Assembly: GCF_910592395.1 (NCBI RefSeq)
Contig: NC_088313.1
Location: 4,588,501-4,652,500, forward strand
Length of the DNA: 64,000 nucleotides
From: Lineus longissimus
Lineage: Eukaryota > Nemertea > Pilidiophora > Heteronemertea > Lineidae
Direction of reading: 5' to 3'
Shown here one piece after another: positions 11,246-19,445 of this stretch. Position 1 is the stretch's first letter. Every line of letters begins with the position of its first letter. A program made the position numbers and the translations under genes. The notes below the pieces were generated by a model. That model was given only the letters and a program-made list of their open reading frames with translations. It was not told the origin of the DNA and did not search any database.

Positions 11246-11290
11246 TCTGAAACGATAAGGAAGAGTTAAAGTTTCTGAAAGGAAAACAGC
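11246..11290 (-). promoter_or_regulatory. Tandem 3' splice sites for env mRNA
   Basis: Read on the minus strand, two pyrimidine-rich tracts each end in TTTCAG (exon starts near 11274 and 11246) in the gap between the pol stop and the env ATG. A candidate donor is GTAAGT at 16687-16682 inside the 5' LTR. This is inferred from sequence only. Confidence 0.5.
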
Positions 11291-11308
11291 GTGCCGCGTT
11301 TGGAAACT

Positions 11309-14300
11309 CTACCAGTTCCCCTTTTTCCCCTTTTTAATCTTCCTAGGTTGATCTAGGAACGATTGAACCAAACCTGGGGTAACAACGGCCGATTGGTCTA
11401 CCCAAGAGTTATGTTTGGGCCCATAATCTTTCCATTTCACCAGGAACTGTAATTTCCCCTTTCGTTCTCTCTTTTTGACGATTCCATCAATTTCATATAT
11501 GTCATCAGTTTCAGACTCACTACTCGCAGCCTTGCTGCCAGCTTCCCCTTGTACGGAAGAAGAAGCCTGCTTACCCACCTCGTCTGCCTGGAGTTCAGTT
11601 TGGTGACCCCCGTCCGTCTCTGCATGAAGAGGCGCAGGTTCCCGATGGTTGAAAGGAATGTCTTCCTCAGCAAGAGGTTCACCCTCACAGGGAATGTCAG
11701 AAGGTTCAAAGGTACGCATATCATCCCAGAAATAACGCTTCATCCTATCCGGATGCATAAGATTTTTCAGGGTTGTATTTTGCATAGTTTTTAAACGAAA
11801 GGCCTTCGGGCGCACCTCTTCCATAACATAATATGGACCCACCCACTTTGAAGAAAGACATTTCGAGAGCCCTTTTGACGCCTTCTGACGAGGGGTCAGC
11901 AGTAAACACAAATCGCCCGGTTTCCAACCCGGTTCAACAGCCTTCTGATCGAAGCGCTGTTTCATGTATTTACGTGACTGCTGTAGCCTCAACCGTGCCT
12001 CCTCTTGTGCAACTTCCAAACCTTTCAGGAGGGTTTTGATATAACTGTCAACGCTTTTTACCGCCGAGAGCTCAGGAGATAAGGCTATATCTAGGGGAGT
12101 TACTGGCATCCGTCCAAACATTAAGAAATAGGGGATCTGATTCGTGGCGTTGGTTATACTCGTATTGTATGCGAATGCAAGTGGAGCTAGGAAAAGAGGC
12201 CAGTCACGTTGGTCAGGGGAAACATATTTGGCTAACGCCGCAGCAATCCATTTGTTGGAAACCTCAGCTAACCCTTGCACCTGGGGCATGTAACTGCATC
12301 CTACTGATTTAACAATGTTGCACAATTGACAAAACTGAGTCATATTCTTACCAGTGAAATAGGCAGCGCCATCAGTGAGTATTTTCTTGGGTGGAAAAAA
12401 CTTACAGACAATTTCATTAAACAATATATCTACAATTTCCTCCGATTGAACTGACTTCAAGGGGAAAAGCCAACAGTATTTTGAAAAATGATCCATGATA
12501 ACCAGACAGTGAAGGTATCCTTGGGATGATTTCGTGAGAGGTCCTTTTACATCAATCACTAAAACCTCCCCTAATTGCGATGTTTGCATGGGAAGCAATG
12601 GGGCCTTAGGATGTTTAATCGGAAAGGACCGAGCTTGACACGGGAGGCAAGTTTTACACCATTCTTGTATAGTTTCTTTCATATTTTTCCAGAAATACTT
12701 GTACCGAATGCGGTCATACGTTTTTGCTGCCCCCATGTGCGCCGCCATCGGCTGATCATGAGAAAATTCGAGAATCTGCGGAACCAGTTTCGAAGGGACA
12801 ACCGTAAGATGCAAGATTTTCGGACCGTGTTTAGTGGGAAGCTGTACAATTCGTTTTAATACCTGCTCCACTAGGGCATATTTATCAGCTTCTTTCTCTA
12901 CCCTTGATGCAATGGACCTATCTTGAGGCAACGTGCCGTGTTCCAAATACTGGATTATGTGTCTCAATTCAGGATCTTCGTGTTGTGCCGCCTGTAACGA
13001 ATCTAAGGAAACTGGATATTTACTGCTGTCAGGAGTTTCCAAACTATTTACCCCCGGCTCATTTGGCCTGGACAACAGGTCGGCCAAAGGGATGGTAGTG
13101 CCTTCTGCATGGAGTATATCAAATGAATATTGCTGTATGGCTAGACTCATTCGCATTAATTTTGGTGAGTCTGTTCTTTTTTGTAGCAGATAGGTAAGAG
13201 CTTTGTGATCCGTTTTTACTAAAAAATGAGTTCCTGCTAGGAACATTTTGAAATGGCGAAGTCCCTGTACCAACGCAAACATTTCCTTTTCTGTAATACA
13301 CCAATGTGACTGAGTTTTAGTAAGAGTTTGACTATAATAGCCCAACGGGTGTCGTTTGTTTTCTTTGACCTGATAGAGAACGGCCCCAATGGCAAAATCA
13401 CTGCTGTCGGAGATAAGCAGGAAAGGCAACGACTCGTCCGGGTGATTCAATAGAATAGGCTCAGTGGTTAAAGCTGTTTTCAACGTCTCGAAGGCCCGCT
13501 CACAGCGCTCATCCCAAACAAACTCCACATCCTTACGCAATAGTGCCGTCATAGGGTATGCAATTTTAGAAAAGTCTTTAATGTATGACCTATAGAACGA
13601 CGCAGCTCCCAGGAAGCGTTTGATATCTTTTACCGTTTTAGGCTTTGCAAAGTTGAGAATTTTCTCTACGTTTTGCGGATTTGGTTTTGTGCCCTCGGCA
13701 GATAGTATCTTACCTAGGAATTTAACTGACCCCTTGGCGAATACGCACTTAACTGGGTGCATCTTGAGATTAGCCTCACGAAACCTTTGAAAGACACGGT
13801 CCAAATGAGCCATATGCTCGTCAAACGTCGCAGAGTGAATTAAAATGTCATCCAGATAAGCATTTGCAAAACTGGAAAGACCTGATAAGACTAAGGACAT
13901 TACTTTCTGAAATTGGTGAGGAGCTGATTTGATGCCAAAAGGCAACCTACTATACGAAAATTGACCAAACGGACAAATTGCCGTCGCAACGTCTGAACTT
14001 CTGGGCGTAAGCCCGAGTTGATGGTAGCCCGCTTTCAAATCTAGCGTTGTGAAGTACTTGGGATTTCCCGCATTCCCTAACTGCGTTAAATGCGAGGCGA
14101 TGGGGAGGGGGAATCGTAGGAAGGGTAATTTTTTGTTTAACTCTCTAAAATCACATACGACCCTATAAGTCCCATCGGGTTTGGCTACCAGGATCATAGG
14201 CGAACCAAATTCTGAGTTAGTTGGATGGAGGAGGCCTGCTTTTACAAGTTTGCCGACTTCTTGTTCTAAAATCTGACGACGTTTCGGTGATAACTGATAA

Positions 14301-15565
14301 GGCTTGGAAATAACTGGTTCCGTTCCCTTAAATCCCAAGTCTACTAACCCTTTTGTGCAGAGGCCTAAGTCCGACAAGTCCACGGCAAATAAATCTTGAT
14401 TAGCGGTTAGGAATTCATGTAATTGTTTCTTTTGGTCTTCCGTCACCTCAGATTTTGATAAGTCAATTAGATCAATCGCTTTAGGCTTTTGAGTCGGTGC
14501 TTCTGGTCGTTGAAAAGGATGAAAAGAATCAGTCGCATTTAACAAGTCGTCTTCCTCCATTATTAAATCCACTGAAGCTACGGCCGGCAATGGCGACAAA
14601 ATGGCCACCTCAGTGCCTGCCCGCAAATGTATTGGTTGCGATAGGACATTGATAAGTTTTAACGGCACGCGGTCATCAGTGACCTTTACTACGCTGTTTG
14701 GTATATAGATGTGAGAACTGCTAAATAAGTTTGGTTTTTCCTGCAATACACCTTCATAGCCCTCTGGCTTATCGTGACTAAGTGGAACAAAGATTACCGT
14801 ATCTGACCTCGGAGCTAGAGTATATGACTGATCTAACAAGATAGTTGTGGAATTATCCAAAGATATACTGCCTATGAATGGAACAGCTGGTTCGTTTGGC
14901 ATTCTTAAGGTGGCATTTCCAAAATCTAAAGTAACCTGGAACCCATTTAGAAAATTTCGGCCTAAGATAATCTGTTGCGTAGCTAACTGGCTTGGCAAAA
15001 TGTAAAAAGGTACCTCGATGCGGGTTCGGCCTACTAACAGCGGAATTTTAATCAACCCTTTTAGTTTTAGGGAAGTACCATTTACTGCCGCTGCTTGGGA
15101 GAACAGCCCTTTAGTCACTGGTAACCGTTGTAAGATTGGATCAGATTGTATAACAGTTTCACTAATTATGCTGATGGCAGCGCCACTGTCAACCAATGCT
15201 AAATGAGATTTTGATCCAACCTGGGCTTGAATCAATGAGGTTACCGAAGCCAAAACAGGAGGGTTGCCACTAGCAAGATCCCAATCACATTCCGGTGCAG
15301 TTGGAAGTACTTGGAAATCTTCCTCAGACAGAGCATTACCCCCCGAGTCAAGTGCATTTTTCACCACCCGCGCTTTTATTTCCGATGAACTAGTACTAGA
15401 AACAGTTTGAGACTTTTCCTCTTCTAACGTCACGGCTTTCTGTAACTCGTCCTTTTGAGTTGGCATTTTTAGTTCCACCAAACCATTATCCCCTGTAATC
15501 GAACCATTGAGAACAGCGTCATCTTTTACTGTTGAACTTAACTTCAGTGTACTAGAGTCTGACAT
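11309..15565 (-). CDS. pol: Pol polyprotein: protease, RT, RNase H, integrase, chromodomain
   Basis: 1418 residues. Aspartic protease with DSGA at 126-129. Reverse transcriptase about 425-640 with LPFG (541-544) and YLDD (570-573). RNase H about 715-830 (acidic sites D720, E759, D786 region, TDHK at 785-788). Integrase: H936, H943, C970, C973 zinc knuckle, then D1005, D1065, E1101 (D-59-D-35-E), then a GPY/F motif at 1243-1245. Chromodomain 1356-1405 with cage residues Y1357, W1378, W1388 and core FLVKWKDYG. All catalytic residues are present. Chromodomains in this position are thought to steer integration to histone-marked chromatin. The ATG lies 5 bases beyond the upstream ORF's stop, in the -1 frame, across a run of five G, so translation may be by reinitiation or frameshift. 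Confidence 0.95.
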   Translation of the reverse strand: MSDSSTLKLSSTVKDDAVLNGSITGDNGLVELKMPTQKDELQKAVTLEEEKSQTVSSTSSSEIKARVVKNALDSGGNALSEEDFQVLPTAPECDWDLASGNPPVLASVTSLIQAQVGSKSHLALVDSGAAISIISETVIQSDPILQRLPVTKGLFSQAAAVNGTSLKLKGLIKIPLLVGRTRIEVPFYILPSQLATQQIILGRNFLNGFQVTLDFGNATLRMPNEPAVPFIGSISLDNSTTILLDQSYTLAPRSDTVIFVPLSHDKPEGYEGVLQEKPNLFSSSHIYIPNSVVKVTDDRVPLKLINVLSQPIHLRAGTEVAILSPLPAVASVDLIMEEDDLLNATDSFHPFQRPEAPTQKPKAIDLIDLSKSEVTEDQKKQLHEFLTANQDLFAVDLSDLGLCTKGLVDLGFKGTEPVISKPYQLSPKRRQILEQEVGKLVKAGLLHPTNSEFGSPMILVAKPDGTYRVVCDFRELNKKLPFLRFPLPIASHLTQLGNAGNPKYFTTLDLKAGYHQLGLTPRSSDVATAICPFGQFSYSRLPFGIKSAPHQFQKVMSLVLSGLSSFANAYLDDILIHSATFDEHMAHLDRVFQRFREANLKMHPVKCVFAKGSVKFLGKILSAEGTKPNPQNVEKILNFAKPKTVKDIKRFLGAASFYRSYIKDFSKIAYPMTALLRKDVEFVWDERCERAFETLKTALTTEPILLNHPDESLPFLLISDSSDFAIGAVLYQVKENKRHPLGYYSQTLTKTQSHWCITEKEMFALVQGLRHFKMFLAGTHFLVKTDHKALTYLLQKRTDSPKLMRMSLAIQQYSFDILHAEGTTIPLADLLSRPNEPGVNSLETPDSSKYPVSLDSLQAAQHEDPELRHIIQYLEHGTLPQDRSIASRVEKEADKYALVEQVLKRIVQLPTKHGPKILHLTVVPSKLVPQILEFSHDQPMAAHMGAAKTYDRIRYKYFWKNMKETIQEWCKTCLPCQARSFPIKHPKAPLLPMQTSQLGEVLVIDVKGPLTKSSQGYLHCLVIMDHFSKYCWLFPLKSVQSEEIVDILFNEIVCKFFPPKKILTDGAAYFTGKNMTQFCQLCNIVKSVGCSYMPQVQGLAEVSNKWIAAALAKYVSPDQRDWPLFLAPLAFAYNTSITNATNQIPYFLMFGRMPVTPLDIALSPELSAVKSVDSYIKTLLKGLEVAQEEARLRLQQSRKYMKQRFDQKAVEPGWKPGDLCLLLTPRQKASKGLSKCLSSKWVGPYYVMEEVRPKAFRLKTMQNTTLKNLMHPDRMKRYFWDDMRTFEPSDIPCEGEPLAEEDIPFNHREPAPLHAETDGGHQTELQADEVGKQASSSVQGEAGSKAASSESETDDIYEIDGIVKKRERKGKLQFLVKWKDYGPKHNSWVDQSAVVTPGLVQSFLDQPRKIKKGKKGNW

Positions 15566-15570
15566 TCCCC

Positions 15571-16314
15571 CTATTGCAACCGTTTCTTCAAGCTGATCTG
15601 TTTGCGAACCCTCTTTTGAAACCCTACTATACTGCGCTTTGACCCCAGGACCGTCCTTCGGAGGGTCCTTAATCTCTTGGATGTTGGGTTCGTCGGGTAG
15701 GTCGTTGTTTGCACGCTGTCCTTCATGCCTAACCAGGGTTCAAGTTTAAGCTCAGAAAGTTTTACGCTACTGCCAGTAAATTCGCGGAATGACTCTCTAA
15801 TATCCTCCCACATTGAGCGGGAGCTTGGTACCTTCCCCCCATTGCCGTTTGAACTTTCCGTAAAGGAGTTAGAGGCCATTTTGTCGATGCTTTGATTGAC
15901 TTTAGGAGTGGACGTTACGAAATCAACGTCAGTTTGAGTTTGGAAATTTTTTGATGGGATTTTTAAATCCGTTTGAGTGTGAACTGGTACTTTTTGGATT
16001 GGACTGTCCGGAAACGTTAAGTGTAAATGCTCATTAATATTGGAACCCGCCCAACCGTCGTCAAAATACTCGTCTGCTTCCTCAAATTTTACGTGCTTAG
16101 TTTGTGTGCCTTCTTCAGGCTGAGAGTCTTCTAGAATGGAACCAAAAGATGGAAACTTTTCGTCGTCGATACCGCTTTCCGTTCTAAAATGCTTAAATAT
16201 GCGATCAAGCTGACGGGACGTTGCTTGTGGGGTCCAACGTTGTTGGCCTAAAGGTTCTGGATTGTCTGGCTCGTATACGATGCGGTTTCTCAAATTATGA
16301 CGTATCTGCGGCAT
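15571..16314 (-). CDS. gag: Gag-position protein, no recognisable capsid or zinc knuckle
   Basis: 247 residues, first ORF after the 5' LTR. The N-terminal half is acidic and low in hydrophobic residues. The last ~45 residues are strongly basic (KRLRTLRRTVLGSKRS... QKRVRKQISLKKRLQ), which could bind RNA. I see neither a capsid major homology region nor CCHC knuckles, and it is much shorter than typical Ty3/gypsy Gag (about 300-500). It could be a divergent Gag with a basic nucleocapsid tail, or an internally deleted one. Position is the main argument for calling it Gag. Confidence 0.6.
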   Translation of the reverse strand: MPQIRHNLRNRIVYEPDNPEPLGQQRWTPQATSRQLDRIFKHFRTESGIDDEKFPSFGSILEDSQPEEGTQTKHVKFEEADEYFDDGWAGSNINEHLHLTFPDSPIQKVPVHTQTDLKIPSKNFQTQTDVDFVTSTPKVNQSIDKMASNSFTESSNGNGGKVPSSRSMWEDIRESFREFTGSSVKLSELKLEPWLGMKDSVQTTTYPTNPTSKRLRTLRRTVLGSKRSIVGFQKRVRKQISLKKRLQ

Positions 16315-16526
16315 ACTAATGCTTGCACATATTAGATTATCTTATTACAACTTAATAGCCCTATTGCTGATTGCCGACATAAATTTGTATCGGTTAATCG
16401 TGATAAAAGGCTCCCGTAAATGAATTGAAACTTAAAACGCTAGGCTCTGTAATGCACCCCTGAATCATTCGGGCAAGGTAGACTTCATCCGCTACTTTAT
16501 GAAAGTCTGTCCACAAGGTTCAGCAG

Positions 16527-16544
16527 AACAAGCTCTGACTACCA
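16527..16544 (-). promoter_or_regulatory. Primer binding site
   Basis: Immediately inside the 5' LTR, the minus strand reads TGGTAGTCAGAGCTTGTT. Starting with TGG (complement of tRNA CCA) is as expected. I could not match the rest to a particular tRNA. Confidence 0.6.
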
Positions 16545-17219
16545 TGTTCCCAGCGTCCCTGAGGTTAACGAACATCCCTCAAGAGACCTGGTGCCGTAGA
16601 CCGATGCTGAACTTGCAGACATACTAACTTAGCAGAGAATGAACTCGGAAGGCAGGAGTAATCATATAATAGTTTATTTGTACTTACTTGATATAGGAGT
16701 TTCTGATCTAGCTAGACACTATTGGATGCAAGCTGGGCCGCCCAAGAGAGGTAAGAGAGAGAGAGAGCCGGCGTGCCCAGTACTTAAATACCCAGATGCC
16801 AAGTCACGAGCTCAGAGTCCAGGATTACGGAAGACGAATACTAATTAAAGGAGCAACCCGGTCCAGGATACGAGGCCGTCCAGAGAGAGACCTAACAATG
16901 TCAAGTGCCTCCCCCTGGTAGCTGAAGACCATTGGGAAGCTATGATTGGACGCCTCGTACCAGGTGACTATGATCGGAACGTTAACTGTGCCAAGATCAC
17001 CGGCCATCCCTTTAAGGACTTACTGCTGTCACCGCAATCCTCCGACTTGGAACCGCGTGACTCGAACCCCTGGACTCACTGCTTATATTGTATAATAATA
17101 TTAATCAAGGCTAAGAACAATGACGAATAGCCTGATAAGGCACGTTCGGTAGACTTCAAACGAATTCAGTTAACCCTATGAACACCGTGAAGCCTACCTT
17201 TTAAGGGCTTCACGGTACA
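16545..17219 (-). repeat. 5' LTR of the 13.7-kb retroelement
   Basis: Identical by eye to 3537-4211. It contains the element's promoter side: on the minus strand a TATAAG stretch near 17088, AATAAA at 16673-16678, and a consensus donor GTAAGT at 16687-16682. The CAAG duplication follows at 17220-17223. Confidence 0.95.
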
Positions 17220-17526
17220 CAAGGATAGTACAAAGAACAATCGAATAACGGATGGGACCCATTTTCATGAATTTCCAAAGCCAGTTGAACAAGAGAGGAG
17301 GAAGCTGTGGATTCGGAAGTGCAAACGTTTGGAGTGTTGGAAGCCTGGGCCTTCGGCCAAACTTTGCAGTGATCACTTTATCGATACGGATTATCACATG
17401 AAGCCGGATATCTGCATCCAACTGAATATTAAATGCCACTTGTTAAAAACAGCTGTTCCATCTGTATTCGATTTGACCAACCCCACTTACATGCGACAGC
17501 CTCCAAAGCCAAGGAACGTTCGTTAG
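17220..17526 (+). pseudogene. THAP-domain ORF, remainder beyond the LTR element
   Basis: Continues the ORF opened at 3503. It contains the conserved W, the C-x2-H pair (CSDHF) and the AVP motif that close a THAP C2CH finger, then about 25 residues and a stop at 17524-17526. In this copy the protein is split by 13.7 kb, so it is dead. Copy 2 encodes the finger intact. Confidence 0.75.
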
Positions 17527-18127
17527 CCAAAAAACGTAAACATCAAGAAGTGAGTTGAACACTATTTAATGATTTATACACTGCTGATGCACACAACACT
17601 CATACTACCCAAATGGCACATGTCATCCACTGTACAGTGGCTACACAACCATGTCAATTGCATTTAATGCCCGAGGCTGCTGAGGTCGGTTGTTATACAT
17701 AATGTGTAGGCCCTATTGGGGCCTGTGATACCGCATAGTGTCTTCTTGTGTTCCAGCCATAGCAAGGTGATTATGATCTAGTGATATTAATGGCTCGAAC
17801 ATGTACGGCTCAACGTTTAAATATCCTTCTGTATCGACCAAAACATCCTCAAATTCACTGCTCTCACTCTCTGAACTGTATGCGGAAGCCATCTTGCTTT
17901 GTTCTGACTGGCCTGATCTACGTCATCAAAAAATCCCTAGCGGCCACATGTGGAACTAATCTAAAGTTGTGTGTGGTGGGAAATTCAAATAGTTTAAAAT
18001 TGAAAATTGAAATAACTAAATAATGACTTTATTATTAGAATTTTTTTAATGTCTGGGATCTTGTTTTTTTAACCCTCAACATATTTCATGAGTATCAAGC
18101 ATGTTTTCAAACCTAGATATATGGCCT
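17527..18127. other. Right part of Kolobok-like copy 1
   Basis: Non-coding apart from a truncated minus-strand ORF start (ATG near 17893, reading MASAYSSESESSEFED... and PYMFEP). It is the counterpart of the small ORF at 26331-26483 in copy 2 and is cut short here by an internal deletion near 17768. Confidence 0.6.
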
Positions 18128-18130
18128 TTA

Positions 18131-18507
18131 ATATGTAAAGTCAAGGACTTGGTGAGCCCCCCTTTAGGTCGGGGGAGCTTTTACCCAGTACAATGGAGGG
18201 GACCCCCCCCCAAACCCCCATGTTGGGACCATTCATAGTTCCTTCCGACACATTTTTGTTTTGGTAATGTAATACATTGTGATTGTCCTTATTCACGGGA
18301 ATCGGGCGTTTCCAGTGATATACGACACAAATGGGTTGCCCTCATGCATTCACTTTGGAAACGCATTTTAAAATAGATGTTACGTCCTGTTAATGGGGCA
18401 CGTCATCATCGCGTACATTTGGGAAAAACTCCCTAACGAGACCGGAGCAGACGGCTGAAAGTAGTTTAATTATTGGCCGCTAGGGTTCAGAATGTCGCTC
18501 ACCCGAA
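18131..18507 (+). repeat. Unit R copy 4, left end
   Basis: Starts with the family's GTAAAGTCAAGGACTTGG right after the Kolobok-like TTAA, and breaks off after CGCTCACCCGAAT. The last ~134 bases recur at 22087-22219 on the far side of the next insertions. Confidence 0.75.
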
Positions 18508-18539
18508 TGTAGGTCCAAGCAATTACAATTTCCCCAAAA

Positions 18540-19445
18540 TGGCCAATTTACAGTACATTCGACCTCTGTGACCTTGAAAAGTAGGTCAAATCAAAGAAGA
18601 CCCGGGTGACACATTGAATGGTTGTTAGAATTAGATGTACCTATGATATAAAATTGGTGCCAATCGGGCAAGTCATTACTAGGAATAATGGCATTTTGAA
18701 GAATTTAGGATTTGGCCCCCTCCCTGGAGGCCAAACGGCAAATCAGATCGCACCAAACTTCGGCACCTGAGATCACCTGACCAAGGGGTACATGTGTACT
18801 TAATTTGTGATCAATAGTCATTGCAGTTTAGAAACGTGCCATAGTTACGGCCTGACGGCGAATTTATGCCATTTGACCTCTGTGACCTTGACAAGAAGGT
18901 CAAATTAAAAACATGTGTGACATATACTGTATGGTGGTTAGATGTACCCATGATATCAAATTGGTGGCAATCGGGCAAGAAGTTAAGGAATAATCACATT
19001 TTTAAGGTTTTTGGATTTTGCCCCCTGGTGGTCAAGTGGTGAATCATATTGGACCAAACTTTGGTCCCTGAGATCACCTGACTAAGGGGTAAATGTGTAC
19101 CAAATTTGGTATCAATAGTCATTGCAGTTTAGAAACGTGCCATCGTTACATCCTAACGGCCAATTTACACCATTTGACCTCTGTGACCTTGAAAAGGAGG
19201 TCAAATCAAAAACCCGGAGGCTATATGATGCACCTTTGCTAGAAGTACCTACCATATTTTTATCAAAATTTCCCGACTACTATTAAGGGAGATATTGCAT
19301 ATTTTCACTTTTAACGTTTGGCCCCCTGGTGGCCAAACCGTGAAACGAATCGGACCGAAACTTGGTCTCCAAGGTGTCATTACATAAGGGTACATGTGTA
19401 CTAAGTTTCAACTCAATAGCTTTAACAGTTACGAAACGTGCCCTG
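18540..19445 (+). repeat. Three tandem ~300-bp repeats with nuclear-receptor-like half-sites
   Basis: Three diverged units start near 18560, 18874 and 19175 (spacing 314 and 301). Each opens with TGACCTCTGTGACCT followed by a reversed AGGTCA half-site about 8 bases on, and contains 'ccccctggtggcc' and 'gagatcacctgac' blocks. An (ACG)n-like tract follows (19446-19492). No coding potential. Confidence 0.75.

Larger units (their letters stand above)
3537..17219 (-). mobile_element. Complete env-bearing chromodomain Ty3/gypsy retroelement
   Basis: 13,683 bases bounded by identical-looking 675-bp LTRs and 4-bp CAAG duplications, inserted in the THAP ORF of a Kolobok-like transposon. On the minus strand it runs: 5' LTR, primer site, Gag-position ORF, Pol with C-terminal chromodomain, Env, RING-H2 ORF, about 3.1 kb of non-coding DNA, polypurine tract, 3' LTR. 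All four ORFs are open. Identical LTRs and no visible stop codons imply recent insertion. Pol places it in Ty3/gypsy (Metaviridae) by domain order protease, RT, RNase H, integrase. An env plus a chromodomain plus a RING ORF is an unusual set. Confidence 0.93.
3203..18127 (+). mobile_element. Kolobok-like THAP transposon copy 1, split by the LTR element
   Basis: Outer ends AGGCCATA... (3203) and ...ATATGGCCT (18127) are inverted and flanked by TTAA at 3199-3202 and 18128-18131. Without the nested 13.7-kb element it is about 1.24 kb. It contains the first exon of a THAP-domain protein. TTAA duplications together with a THAP domain are the known hallmark of the Kolobok superfamily. There is no transposase catalytic core, so the copy is non-autonomous. 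Compared with copy 2 (inverted, 26096-27484) it keeps about 195 bases (17461-17656) that copy 2 lacks, and lacks about 370 bases that copy 2 keeps. Confidence 0.8.
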
